From the NCBI GenBank assembly GCA_001051155.2, contig JYIP02000011.1, positions 930,001-994,000 on the forward strand: DNA of 64,000 nucleotides, in the 5' to 3' direction. Position numbers and translations under genes: made by a program. Shown here in pieces: positions 48,514 to 61,363 of this stretch. Each line of letters opens with the position of its first letter. The stretch's first letter is position 1. Origin of the DNA: Chrysoporthe austroafricana. Lineage: Eukaryota > Ascomycota > Sordariomycetes > Diaporthales > Cryphonectriaceae. Under the pieces are notes generated by a model. It did no database searches. It worked only from the letters and a program-made list of their open reading frames with translations, and had not been told where the DNA came from.

Positions 48514-51500
48514 ATAGCGTTCCAAATTTCTTCTTTTTCTAATAACCAGGCCTTCTAAGAGGAAATCCCGACTATCCTTACCAATAAGCAATTCTAGCAG
48601 CAGAATATAGCTCTATACTAGCAATTTGAAAAAGTTAAAAATAAGGTTATCCGCTTTAATGCCTTTTAGCAAGCTAAAGCTTTTAAGCTCGATAAGCTTA
48701 AGCCCTATAAAAGCATTCGGGAAGACTTTTAGGCCTTCCTAATACAGTTCAAAGCCTATTTCAAATATTACGAAACCTAATTCAGAACTACTTATAACAA
48801 AATCGATTTCGCAAGAAGTCGCTTTGAAAAGATAGCCTTCCAGTAATAAGAGCTAACCTTCCGTAACTACTTAAATAATAGCGAAAAACTTCGTTCCGAG
48901 AATACCAAGCGCATTTTTTAATGCTATGCCAATTTCGAATTAGCCATTACGAAAACTTTCGGGAATTTAGACAAAAAACGCATTGCAATACGGCAATTGG
49001 AAGCATTCCGGCAAACTAGCTTAATTGCAAATTATACGGCTAAGTTCAAATAGATTATCGCATATCTGGATTACGAGAACGAGCTTTTTATAAACGCTTA
49101 TTATGCAGAATTCAAGGAAGAAATTAAAGACGAATTTTATAAAAAAAATCGACTTGAAAAATTTAGCGAATTTATTAATAAGGCAATCCGTATAAATAAC
49201 CGATTTTACGAGCGGCGCCGATAATAATAGAAGAATTATAATAATGTTCCGAAATATTAATTTAATTCAAAGAAGCGCAAATTCTAATAGAAAACCCGGA
49301 ATAATACGGCTTATTCGAGTACGATATATACTAAACTTATAAAATTAAATACCTTTATACGAGAATAGCGCAAAGGGGTTATTTATTATAATTGCAGCAA
49401 AAAAAGCTATATCGTATATAATTGCTATTAGGAAAAGAAAAAGCGAGATTAAAAATTAGTTCCGGAAAAATAAATTAATATTATCTAATAATAGGAACTC
49501 AATTAGCTAAGCAATAATATTTTACCGGAATAAATAGCGAACTTTAATTATAGCAATATAAGCTAAACGGCTTATTATTAGGATTATTGCTTATTATATT
49601 TCTTAGCAAAAGAAAGTTTAAGATAATTCTTATGCAAATTTAAAAAATAAAAGCAATTTGCTATAAGAAAAAAAGGCTCTATTTATAATGCGGCTATAAA
49701 TAATAGCAATTCCGACTATTTAAGCAACCTTTTTAATATTAAAAAAGAAGATTTGGGAAAGTTTCTTTTAGACTATTATTTCGAACGATAATAGGATGCT
49801 ATAATAGAAAAAGAATTCGGTATCCAAAAGAAAAATATATTTATACTTAATGCTATTCTTAAAGAAATAGCTTTGCAAAATAAATAACCGGATAACTTAT
49901 TAACCTTTATGCAAGAAAAGGAACCCAATATAGAAATAAGAAAAATATTTTCCTAGTATAAGAAATAAGAACGACCGGAACGAAATAGCTAAATAACCAA
50001 ATATACGAAAGTTAAATACTTTATTTACGGACTTATATTACAAGAACTCTTCCAAAGCATTCCGTTCCAAAATAGCAAGTATAAATTTCAAGAAAATAGA
50101 AAGATCAGTTACTTATACCTTTATCATTACGAACTTGCTTGGATATGCTATATATATTATAATTGCTAAATATATTTTAACGAAAAAGTCAAATATAATT
50201 AGTTTCTAATTAAAGAATAAGACTAATTGATTTAACCTATTATAAAATCCCGAAAAAGATATAAGAAAATCTTGCATATCGAAAACAATAATGCTTATAT
50301 TAAACTTCCTAATAATTATTTATAGAAATGCATTCAAAAAAGGATAATATAAGAGCAATGCTATATTATAGCATGCTCTATTTATATATAAGATAAAGCT
50401 AAAGAATAGTATCGATTATAAAAAGCCGAAAAGGCAAGATAATACGGCTAAAGCCAAATACGAAAATTAGCAAAACAAGCAGCGAAAAAAGCCTAGAATA
50501 CCCCAAAAGGGAAAGATTGCTTATAATAAGATAATAGCCGATTAGGATTACGAAGTCCTTATACGCAATTACGAAAGAAAACGAGAAATATATTATATTA
50601 AACGCATATATTAACGGGCAATAATATAGTATACTCTTGGATAATAGCGCATAAAGAAACTTTATTTTGCCAGAAATCGTTAATAGAGAACGAATTCTTT
50701 AAACGCAAAAGAAAAATCCTTATAAACTTAATATTATAGAAAGAAAAGCGGTTGCATATAACTTTAATATAATCGATATAGAAATTAATTATTTACTTAT
50801 TTCGATCTAAAGCCTTATAACGAAAACTATTTTCGATATTATAAATATAGCATAATACGAATTAATCTTAAGAATATTTTGGCTTAAAAAGCATAATTTT
50901 CGAATCGATTAAATTACTAGCCAGATTCCGTAAGAATAAGCCGTACTTACTAAAAAGGTTGCAATTAACGAAAAAGGGAAAGTTTTAATTATTAAGGATA
51001 GCATTAGAAATATGCATTTAAATAGGCTTAAATATATCTTTAAAATAAATAAATAGGGAAGGGTTACGGATATTTCAAATTTACAAGTATAAGTTGAAAA
51101 CAGATTAGGAATTCAAGTAATTAGCAATTAACGAAAAAACGATTTACCGCAAAGCGTTATAAAACTATATAGATTATAGAACTATAAAGAAATATTATTT
51201 CAGAAATAATAAGTATAAAAGGATTTTAAAAGAAAGTTTGGCTTAATAAACGATAAATATTCGAAACCCTTAAAGGTTAAACCTCGAAAATAAAAATAAA
51301 AAGCAAGCGAAACAAAATACGCTTAACGGTATTTTTTATTCTTCCAGATTTCAGAAAATAAAAAAGGACCATTACCCGAACTCAAAAACGTATTAAAGGA
51401 ATATTATAAGTTCAAAAAACTATAGCAAAAGAAATTCGATACCGGTTTACTAAAATATAGCTTTTTTGATTATAAGATTTTACTGAAAAAACGGACAAAA

Positions 51501-54184
51501 CTTTAAAATTACTTTATTTACAAGCTTAACCAAACAAAACTCGAAATACTTAAAGAATATATTAACGAAAACTTAAAAAGGAATTATATACAGAAATTAT
51601 AATTACTTGCAAAATATTTAATTCTATTCGTACTTAAAAAGAATAGCAAACTATAATTTTATATGGATTATTAATAGCTTAACGATATTATAATCAAAAA
51701 CTGCTATCCTTTACTTTTGATAAGAAAGATATAAGATCGATTGATTGGAATAAATTAATTCATTACGTTCGATCTTAAAGAAAGATATTATTATATCCGG
51801 ATTAAGGAAAATAATATTTGGAAAATAGTATTCAGAATTCGTTACGGATATTTTGAATATATAATCTTACCTTTTAAATTAATTAACGCGTTTATATTTT
51901 TCCAAGAAATGATTAATAATATCTTTTACGAATATTTAAATACTATTATTATTATTTATTTTAATAATATTTTTATTTATTCGAAAAACTTTAAAGCATA
52001 TAAATAGCATATATAGCAAGTATTTCAAATCTTATAGAATAATAAATTCCTAATTAAATTAAGCAAGTGCTATTTCTATTAGCAGAAAATCAATTATTTC
52101 GATTATACGATAGAATTAAAAAAGATTAGCATATAAAAAGATAAAGTCCAAGTAATAAAGAAATAGCTTATACTAAAAAAAACTAAAGAAATTAAAGCAT
52201 TTTTCGGCTATATTAATTTTTATCGATAATTCATTCGGAATTATAGCAAAATCGCATACCTTCTTACGGATTTTACGAAAAAAAATCGAAAGTTCGAATA
52301 AATATAAAAGGCATAAGAAGCATTTAACGAAATTAAGAAACGAATTATATTAGAACTTATATTTTATAAAGCAAATTTAAATAAACTATTCGAAATCGAA
52401 ACCGATATATCAGACTATATATTCGGAAAATAACTCGGTTAATAAAACAATTAAAGATATTTCAGGGTTATAAGCAACTTTTTGAAAAAGCTAAACAGCT
52501 TGGAATTTAATTATAATATCCCGAATAAAAAATTAATAGCAATTATAAAAGCATTCGAAAAATAGCAGCATTATTTAATTGGAACCAAATACCAAATTAT
52601 AATATATTCCGATTATAAGAACCTAATAACGTTTATAATAATAAAAGTCCTGAATAGATAATAAGTTAAATAAGCAGAATTCTTCTTATAATTTGATTTA
52701 AAAATTATTTATTGCAAAAGATTCGAAAATAGCAAAGCGGATATATTTAGCAAACGATCGGATTACTAAGATATAAAACCTAAAGAATTCCAGAATATTT
52801 TCCGGCAGAATAAGAATAGCAACTTTATAAACGAAACCAGAGAATTTAATATAATTATTAGAATCTCTAATAGCGAAAAGAAATTAGAAGATATAATAAC
52901 GGAAGAATAGGACGAATATATTAAATATATATATAGCGCACCTATATACGGTTATTAAAGAATCAGGGCTATATACGAAAGAATCAAAAAATACTGGAAT
53001 TTTCCAAGATTAAAGAAAAGAATCGAAACTATCTTACGAGAATGCAATAGCTGCAAGAAGAATAAGATTGAATATTATAAGCCTTATAGATTATTCCAAC
53101 CGCTCTTTATCCCGAAAGCAGTTTAGCAATCTATTAGCTGAAATTTTATTATTAAGCTATTCTTCTTATGAAAACCCTTAACCAAAATGCAATATAATAA
53201 CATTTTGGTAATAGTTTGCAAATTAAGCAAGTATGCTTATTTCCTCCTTTATAAGGAAAGCAATATAACGGAAGATTTCGCATATATATTTTTCAGAACG
53301 GTTATAGCCAATTATAGCATATTTAAAGAAATTATTTCCGATAGAAATAAGAAATTTGCATCAAATTTCTGGATTTCACTTACGAAATTATTCGGAATAT
53401 AACAAAAGATATCTATAGCATTTCACTTATAAACGAATAGACAAATAGAACGAATTAACTAGATTATTAAATAATACTTATAGCATTATATAAATTACGA
53501 ATAAAATAATTGGATTAACTTACTACTATTAGCACAATTTGCATATAATAGCGCAAATATAAGCATAACAAAAAAATTACCGTTTTATGCATTCTATAGC
53601 TATAACCCGATAGCTTATTACGATAAGTTATTAGGAATAAATGCGGAATTAGCAGAGAAACGAATCCGGAAAATCAAGAAAATCTAAAAGGAATTTCAAA
53701 AAGAACTGAAATTTGTACAAAAAAGAATAACGAAATATGCTAATTCTAAAAAGATTAAAGGACCAATCTTATAAGAAAAAGATAAAATTTATTTTATTCG
53801 ACAAAAAGAATATATTAAAATAATAAGACCCTTTTACTTATTAGATTACAAAAAACTTAGCCTATTCAAAATCCTAAGGAAAATCTCGAGCGTTAATTTT
53901 GAATTTGCATTACTTTACGGAATGAAAATATACCCGGTATTCTATATTTCGTTTTTCGAACTAGCACTTAATGCAATCAAAACAGATAAATCTATATAAA
54001 TCGAAACTAATAAACTAGAATACGAAATCGAACAGATTTTCTATTATCGAGAATTAGCTAAGTATAAGGAATATTTAATAAAATAGAAAAGATACTATTC
54101 AAGCGAAAATAGCTAAGAACCAATTAATAACTTAAATAATGCATAATAAGCATTTAAGGAATATTAAAAGAAATAACCAACCCG
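48514..54184 (+). pseudogene. gag-pol: E9 gag-pol, RIP-degraded
   Basis: Gag starts at ATG-derived ATA 48514. Retropepsin reads D-N-S-A at 50640-50651, 2126 nt downstream and in the -1 frame. RT Y-F-N-N is at 51957-51968. The integrase zinc-binding motif keeps CNSCKK near 53040. Catalytic Asp 1 is mutated to Asn (53142-53144); Asp 2 at 53340-53342 and Glu at 53448-53450 are kept with 35 residues between. The open stretch 53187-53402 contains VIVCKLSKYAYFLLYKES. The chromodomain is near 54040-54150. The 198- and 108-nt catalytic spacings equal those of E8 and E6. Confidence 0.89.
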
Positions 54185-54769
54185 TTAGCTGGAAAAAAAG
54201 CCAGGAAAACCCGAAATAGCTTTAAACGTTACGGTTAGATCAATACTAGCTTAATTAATATTAAGACCAAATTGCTGCAAGGCTATATTTAAGTTAAAAC
54301 TCTCGAGAAGTAAACTTTCGAGAACGAAAACTTCCGAAACATAATGCTTAGCTTTAGCCTTATAACGCTTTTCCTTAGCCTTTTTAGCTTTTAGCTGCTT
54401 TAGTTTTTCGATATTATTTATGCTCTGACAAATAGCCTATATTACCTTCTTATACTATATGCATTTCTATCGATATAAGCGAAAGACTTTCTTTTCTGCA
54501 ATTTCCAGTTCTTTTTCCAGCTTCTGATATTAATAAGCTATCTTGCGAAACTTATCCGGAATAATTCCTAAGACATTATATCGGGAACGGTTAAGCCGCA
54601 TATATTCCGAATAACGAGAGGAGTTTCGTTCCGAAACTTGATAGCTAAGAATATTACGATTTTCGCAAAACGAGCAAGAAAGCATTTATACGGCATGCTG
54701 CAAAACCGCTTCTAGAAAAGAATCGCAATATTAAGTTTTAGCCGAACGAGCAAAATAAGTTTTTTATAC
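54185..54769 (-). pseudogene. antisense accessory gene of E9
   Basis: 585 nt on the minus strand, without indels. The start position reads GTA, as in E3, where E5 has ATG, so the true start in this subfamily is uncertain. The Cys-x2-Cys block is partly kept, with the SERNSSRYSEYIRLNRSRY-type segment intact. The coiled coil and ESFNLN tail follow. Stop TAA at 54185-54187. Confidence 0.8.
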
Positions 54770-54869
54770 TTTGCCCGATATCCCGATTAAGAAAGAAAGA
54801 TTATAGGATAATAAAATAAGGATTCTTACGAGAAATTATTAAAGACGATAATTAATAAAAAGGGAATAA

Positions 54870-55310
54870 TATTATAACTTAATAAAAATTAGGGTTGCAA
54901 TAAAGAAGAATAATAGGCAAGCGCCAGGCCTCTTCTTTAATTCAAGGAATTTTGAATAATACTAATCCAGAGTTAGGATTAAATAAAATAGGAATTACCA
55001 AATTATTAAGTAATTTAGCAAATTAAGATTACCGGATTATTTAATAAGCCAGTAATCCAGAACTGAAAAGCTAAATATATAAAGGCAAGGCATTTACTAG
55101 ATAAATTATTATAGCTTTTCAATCGTAAATTTAAGTATTACTTGGACCTTACTTATATCTTAATAATAGCTATACCGGCTTATAAATATTGTAAACCTTT
55201 TAATTCGAATACGCTTTTCGGTATTCAAGGATTGTACTTAGCACTGCCTTTGCTAGCATAAACCCTTTAGCGTTACAGTTTATTCTAGGATTACTGCAGC
55301 GTTTATAACA
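54870..55310 (+). repeat. E9 3' LTR
   Basis: 441 bp, ends in the intact TTTATAACA and is followed by AGCGG. Confidence 0.95.
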
Positions 55311-56105
55311 AGCGGCTTCCCGCGAAATCGATTTTATCGTAAGTAATTCTGAATTGAGCGCTGTAATATTTGAAATAAGCCTTGAATTGAGTTAAAAAGG
55401 CCTGGAAATCTCTTCAAGTGCTTTTATAAGGCTTAAGCTTATTAAGCTTGAAAGCTTTAACTTATTAGAAAGTATTAAAGCGGAAAATTTCGTTCTTAAC
55501 TTCCTTAAGCTGCTAGTATAAGGTTATATTTTGTTATTAGAATTGTTTATTAGTAAGGATAATTAAAGCTTTTTCCTAAAAAGCCTGGTTGCTAGAAGAA
55601 AACGGAATTTAAAGCGTTATTATATTTCCGGTATTGCTTAAAGGGTATATACTAAGCCATTCTTAAATAAAAATTATGAAAATATTATAAATGCTATAGT
55701 AATCTTAAAATAAATTGTAAAGTTATAAGGTTTATATTAGCAAAAATAGTATTAAATATAGCTTTGAATACCGGAAACTTATTCAATAAATAATTATAAT
55801 ATTTATAAGCTAATACGGCTATTATTTAAAGGTATAATAGAGTTCAAATAATACTTAAATTTACGACTAAAGAGCTACGGTAATTTATTTAGTAAGTATC
55901 CTATTTTTATATATTTAGCTTTTTAATTATAAACCGGTAAGACCGCTATTAATATTATCGGTTTATATATAACTATCAAAACCGATAGCAATTCTGTCGG
56001 TCTATTCTTTAACTTTAAATTACGTAATTCCTATAAGTATTCGCTAGCGGAGTTATTATATAAACTAGCTCGTAAGCCGGCTATTTTTTATATCGGGTTA
56101 TAATA
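55311..56105 (-). mobile_element. E6 part c: gag N-terminus, leader and 5' LTR
   Basis: Resumes E6 gag after E9. The gag start is an ATG-derived ATA at 55620-55618, followed outward by leader and the 423-bp 5' LTR (55683-56105). The outer flank CTTTT (56106-56110) is the complement of AAAAG after the E6 3' LTR at 35957, so the element is complete across three pieces. Confidence 0.9.
55683..56105 (-). repeat. E6 5' LTR
   Basis: 423 bp, TATTATAAATGC to TATCGGGTTATAATA. U3 with GATAGCAATT/ATTATCGGTT paired motifs, same subfamily and length as 35535-35957. Confidence 0.93.
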
Positions 56106-58794
56106 CTTTTTTTCAGATTTTCATTAATATATTCTTTAAGTATTTCGAGTTTTGCTTAATCGAGCTTGTAAATAAGATAATTTTGCGGTTTAATCCTTTC
56201 TTTAAATAGGATTTTATAATTAAAAGGGCTGTATTTTAATAAGCCGGTATTGAATTTCCTTTGCTATAGTTTCTTGAACTTGTAATATTCTTTGAGTATG
56301 TTTTTGAATTCGGGTATCGGTCCTTTTTCGTTTTCCGAAATTTGGAAGAACAAAAGGTATTATTAAGCGTACTTTGCTTCTTTTGCTTTTTGTCGTTACT
56401 TGCAAGGTTTAACTTCCAGTAATCTCGAGTATTTATTATTCGCTAGTCCAAATTTCTTCCTGTAATCTTTTTATCGTTTTAGAAGCGGTATTTTTTTATA
56501 ATTCTATAATCCATATAATTTCGTAACGTTCTATACCGGATTAATTTTCTATTAATCGCTAGTCGCTTAAATCTCTAATCCGTTTTTAACCTATATTTAT
56601 AGGTTCAAAATATCCGTAACCTTTCCTTATTTTTTAGCAAGTCCGTCTGCCTTAAAAGCATATTTAAGCCTATTTGAATGCGTATTTTTAATATTATTTT
56701 CAGTAATTAAAACTTTCCCTTTTCTATTAATTATAACTTTTTCAGTAAATACGGCTTATTTTTACGAAACCTGGTTAATAGTCCAATCGATTCGAAAGTT
56801 ATACTCTTTAAGCTAAAATATTCTTAAAATTAACTTATATTATGCTATATCTGTAATATCGAAAGTAATTTTTATTATAAGGCTTTAAATCGAAATAAAT
56901 AAGTAATTAGTTTCCGTATCGATTATACTAAAGTTATATGCAACCGCTTTTCCTTTTATAGTATTAAGCTTATAAAGATTCTTTTTTTATATTCAAGGAA
57001 TTCGTTCCCTATTAACGACTTTTAGCAAAATAAAATTCCTTTATATGCCGCTATCTAATAATGCGTTATATCGTTACCTATTAATATATACGTTTAATAT
57101 AATATATTTTTCGTTCTCTTTAGCAGTTATATATAAAGACTTTATAGTCCTGGTTAGCTATTATCCCGTTATAAGCGATCCTTTCCTTTTAGGGTATTTT
57201 AGGCTTTTTTTGCCATTTGCTTTGCTAGTTTCCTTGCTTAGCTTTAGCCGTACTATTTCGCTTTTTCGGCCTTTTGCAATTTATGCTATTCTCTAGCTTT
57301 ATTTTGCATATAAATAAAACATGCTATAATATAGCACTATTTCCATATTATTTTTCCTTAAACGCATTTTTACGGATAATTATTTAATAGTCTTATATAA
57401 GCGTTATTATTATCGATATGCAAGACTTTTCTATACTCTTTTCGGAATTCTATAATAAGTTGAATTAACTAGTTTTATTCTTTAATTGAAAACCAATTGT
57501 ATTTAACTTTCTCGTTAAAATATATCTAATAGTTATAATAAATATAATATATTTAAGCAAGTTTATAATAATAAGAGTATAAGTAATTAATCTTCTTATT
57601 TTCTTAAAGTTTATATTTACTGTTTTGGAATGGGATGCTTTAGAAAAGTTTTTATAATATAAGTCTATAAACGAAGTATTCGACTTTTATATATTTGGAT
57701 TTCCAGTTATCGTGCTTCGGGCATCCTTATTTTGTATTTTAAATAGTCGTTTCTTCCGTTTCCGCAAAGAATTCTTTTTCGAATATAGGGGTTAATAAAT
57801 TGTCTGGCTATCTATTTTATAGTATTGTTTCTTTAAGCGTAATACTTAATATCGGTATTTCTGCTTATAAGGTACCAAATTCTTTTCTTATTATTATATC
57901 TTATCGCTATTCGAAATAGTAGTTTAAAGGAAATATTTTTAAGTTTATTTCTTTAACGTTAAGAGAATTGCTTAAATAATTTGAATTATTGCTATTTATA
58001 GCTATATTATAAATAAGGCTTTTTTTTCTTATAATAAGCTATCTTTATCCTTTAAGTTTGCATAAGAACTATTTTGAATTTTCTTTTATTGAAAAATGCA
58101 ATAAGCAGTAATTTTAATAGCAAGCTATTTAGCTTATACTACCGTAATTAAAGTCCGCTACTTGCTTTAATAAAATATTATTATTCAGCTAATTGGGTTT
58201 TTATTGCTAAGCAATATTAACTTATTTTTCTAAAACTAGTTTCTAATTTCGCTTTTTCTTTTCCTAATAACAATTATATGCAATATAGTCCTTTTTACCG
58301 CAATTATAACAAATAATTCCCTTATATTATTCCCGTATAAAAATATTTAATTTTATAAGTTTAATATATATTATATTTAAATAAGCTATATTGTTTTAAG
58401 CTTTATATTGGAACTTGCATTTTCTTAAATTAAGTTAATATTTCGGGACGTTATGATAATTCTTTTATTGCTGCTAGCGCCGTTCGTAAAGTCGGTTATT
58501 AATACGGATTGCTTTATTAATAAATTCGTTAAGTTTTTCGAATCGGTTTTCCTTATAAAGTTTATCTTTAATTTCTTCTTTAAGTCTTATATAATAAGCA
58601 TTTATAAAGAATTTATTTTTATAATTTAAATAAGTTACGATTTGCTTGAATTTGGCTATATAATTTATAATTAAGCTAGTTTATTAAAATATTTCCAATT
58701 ATTATATTGCAATATGCTATTTATCCGGGTTTCCAAAAGTCTTAATAAAAGTTAATTCGAAATTAGCATAATATTAAAAAATGCGCTTAATATC
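56106..58794 (-). pseudogene. gag-pol: E7 part b: RT to gag of the oldest host element
   Basis: Minus-strand internal sequence starting in RT directly after the E6 duplication. It goes through retropepsin (near 57045), the gag extension, the knuckle (near 58290-58310) and most of gag. E10 interrupts it at 58795 after ATATC. E6 and E4 are both inserted into its RT and E10 into its gag, so it is the deepest layer seen. The gag start, leader and 5' LTR are expected beyond the window. Confidence 0.87.
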
Positions 58795-59234
58795 TATTAT
58801 AAACGCTGCAGTAATCCTAGAATAACCGTAAAGTCCGAAAGGTTTATATTAGTAAAAGCAATATTAAATATAATTTTGAATACCGAAAACGTACTTAAAT
58901 AATTATTTGCAATATCTATAAGCCAATATAACTATTATTAAGATATAAGTAAAGTCCAAATAATATTTAGATTTATAATTAAAGAGCTATAATAATTTAT
59001 TTAATAAATATTTTATCTTTATATATCCGGCTTTTCAGTTCTGGATTATTAGCTTATTAAATAATCCGGTAATCCTAGCTTATTGGATTATTTAATAATC
59101 TAATAATACTTATTTTATTTAACCTTAACCCTGGGTTAATATTTGTTAAAATTCCTTTAAATAAAAATAAAAATCGGGCGCTTAATTGCTAACTTTCATT
59201 TCTGCAATCCCGAATTCCTTATTGGGTTATAATA
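58795..59234 (-). repeat. E10 3' LTR
   Basis: 440 bp, TATTATAAACGCTGCAG to TTATTGGGTTATAATA, E3/E9 subfamily. Confidence 0.93.
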
Positions 59235-59336
59235 TTATCCTTTTCCTATCAATTATTATCCTTAATAATTTCTTATAAGGATTTTTATTTATAATTATTC
59301 CGTAATCGTTCTTTCCTAATCGGGATATCGGGCAAG

Positions 59337-59921
59337 ATACAAAAAATTCGTTTCGTTCGTTCGGTTAAGACTTAATATTATAATTCTCTTTTAGAAGCGG
59401 TTTTGTAACATACTATACAAATGCCTTCTTGCTCGTTTTACAAGGGTTATAATATTCTTATTTATTAAGTTTCAGAAAAAGACTTTTCTTATTATTCAGA
59501 ATATATATAGCTTAACCGTTTTCGATACGATATCTTAGGAATTACTCTAAATAAGCTTCGCAAAATAGCTTAATAATACCAGAAGCTGGAAAAGGAATTA
59601 GAAATTGCAAAAGAGAAAGTATTTCGCTTATATCGATAAAAACGCATATAGTACGAAAAAATAATGCGGGCCGTTTGCTAGGATATTAATAATATCGAAA
59701 AGTTAGAACAGTTAGAAGCGGAAGAGGCTGAGAAGGAATATTGCAAAGCCGAAATTGAGTATCGCATTTCGGAAATCTTAGTTCCCGAAAGTCTTTTTCC
59801 TGAAAATTTCGATCTGGATACGGCCTTGCAGCAATTTGATTCCAATATCGATTGGATTAGTATTAATTTGATTATAGAGTCCGAAATTATTTCGAATTTT
59901 TTTGATTATTCCTCTAGTTAA
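59337..59921 (+). pseudogene. antisense accessory gene of E10
   Basis: 585 nt without indels. The start is ATG turned ATA (59337). It keeps MPSCSF and a Tyr where the second Cys is expected, RNBKL-like KLEKELEIAKEKVFRLYR-type helix codons, EKLEQLEAEEAEKE, and the tail ENFDLDTALQQFDSNIDWIS, which is open and well preserved. TAA at 59919-59921. Same order and length as E5, E8 and E9. Confidence 0.8.
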
Positions 59922-60859
59922 TTAGTAAGTTGCTTTTCCCAATATTTTTTAAATGCTTATTGCGCATTTTTTAAATTACTAACCGGTTTTTAGCTATTTT
60001 CGGTTAAATAATATCTTTTCTATTTAATCAGGTATTTTTTATTTCTAGGTTATTTTCGATACTAGAAGATCCGTTCGATTTCGTATTCCAGTTTATTATT
60101 TTCAATTTATATTATTTTATCCGTTTAAATCGATTTTAATATTAATTCGAAAAATAAAGTATAGAATATTGGGTAAATTTTCATTTTATAGAATAATGCA
60201 AGTTCAAAATTAATATTTGAGATTTTCCTTAAAATTTTAAATAAGCTAAGCTTCTTATAATTTAGCGAATAAAAGGGTTTTATTATTTTGATATATTCTT
60301 TTCGTTAAATAAAGTAAATTTTATTTTTTTTTTGTAAAATTGGTTTTTTAATCTTTTTGGAATTAGCGTATTTCGTTATTTTTTCTTATATAAATTTTAA
60401 TTCTTTTTAAAATTCTTCTTAAATTTTCTTAATTCTTTTAATTCGTTTTTCTGCTATTTTTGCATTTATTCTTAATAATTCGTTATAATAAGCTATCGGG
60501 TTATAATTATAAAATGCATAAAATAATAATTTTTTCATTATACTTATATTTGCGCTATTATATGCGAATTGTATTAATAGCAGCAAGTTAACCCAATTAT
60601 TTTATTCGTAATTTATATAATATTATAAGTATTGCTTAATAATTTGATTTATTCGTTCTGTTTATTTATCCGTTTGTAAGTGAAATGCTATAAATATCTT
60701 TTATTATATTCCGAATAGTTTTATAAATAAAGTTTAGAAATTTAATATAAACTTTCTATTTTTATTAGAAATAACTTCTTTAAGCATGCTATAATTAATT
60801 ATAATTATCCTGAAAAATATATATGCGAAATCTTCTGCTATATTGCTTTCCTTATAAAG
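59922..60859 (-). pseudogene. gag-pol: E10 pol fragment: integrase and chromodomain
   Basis: Minus-strand 3' end of pol: chromodomain near 59990-60110, integrase C-terminal region 60120-60420, and the catalytic region with the HPQTDGQ counterpart near 60640-60690. It is truncated by E11 within the YKESN-AEDFAYIFF segment. Confidence 0.85.
60855..60859. repeat. Expected left target-site duplication of E11 (TAAAG)
   Basis: The five bases before the E11 5' LTR. The matching copy should follow the E11 3' LTR beyond 64000. Confidence 0.55.
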
Positions 60860-61302
60860 TATTATAACCCATCTAACATATAAGTTACGAGTAAAGCAGC
60901 CTAATAGCGGAGCACGGAAAACTAATACAATCCAGACTAGGAATAGCAAGAAAGATTATATAATCCAGGGTTAGGGTTACAAAGGAGGTAGGATCTGGAG
61001 ATCTGTTCCAGATCCCCCAAACCTAGGATCTGAAAATCTATTCCAGATCTAACAAATCCATACTGAAAAGCTGGATATATAAAGACACGTTCACTACTCA
61101 TTAGATAGATACAATATATAGCTTTTCAGTTATCAATCTAAGTATCAATCGGACCCTATTATTAATAGCCGTTCCAAGCTTATAAATATTGCAATACTTA
61201 GCGATTTATTCCGATATTCAAGATAATACTTAATATCGCTTTTATTAATATAAACCCTTTTAACTCTATAATTATCTCAGGATTATTGCAACGTTTATAA
61301 TA
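60860..61302 (+). repeat. E11 5' LTR
   Basis: 443 bp, TATTATAACCCATCTAAC to AACGTTTATAATA. The first 230 bp keep many CA dinucleotides and differ from other LTRs. They contain two 35-bp-type repeat units (GGATCTG...CAGATC) around 60990-61070. Confidence 0.93.
61076..61084 (+). promoter_or_regulatory. TATA box of the LTR promoter
   Basis: TATATAAAG follows GAAAAGCTGGA; the block GAAAAGCTGGATATATAA recurs in RIP-altered form at the same place in every LTR here. It is oriented for sense transcription into gag. The start of the transcript is not mapped. Confidence 0.6.
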
Positions 61303-61363
61303 TTTTGACAATTCTTATTCAAGAACGATTTAGTATATTCCCTTTAAGCAATATCGGAATACG

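Larger units (their letters stand above)
48010..55310 (+). mobile_element. E9: complete Ty3/gypsy element nested in E6 gag
   Basis: 7301 bp, 441-bp LTRs, perfect 5-bp duplication AGCGG. The right terminus GTTTATAACA is unmutated. E9 is 66 bp longer than its relative E3, nearly equal to the 67-bp deletion in E3. Confidence 0.95.
58795..60859 (-). mobile_element. E10: 3' portion of a Ty3/gypsy element
   Basis: Minus-strand element inserted in E7 gag: 440-bp 3' LTR, antisense gene, chromodomain and part of integrase. It is cut at 60859 by E11. The rest should lie right of the window, after E11. Confidence 0.9.

Noticed and set aside
60734..60949. 71-codon minus-strand open frame starting MLFLVWIVLVFRAPLLG
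   Set aside because: It crosses the E11 LTR/E10 integrase junction. The first half is LTR sequence read backward and the second half is integrase, a chance fusion.
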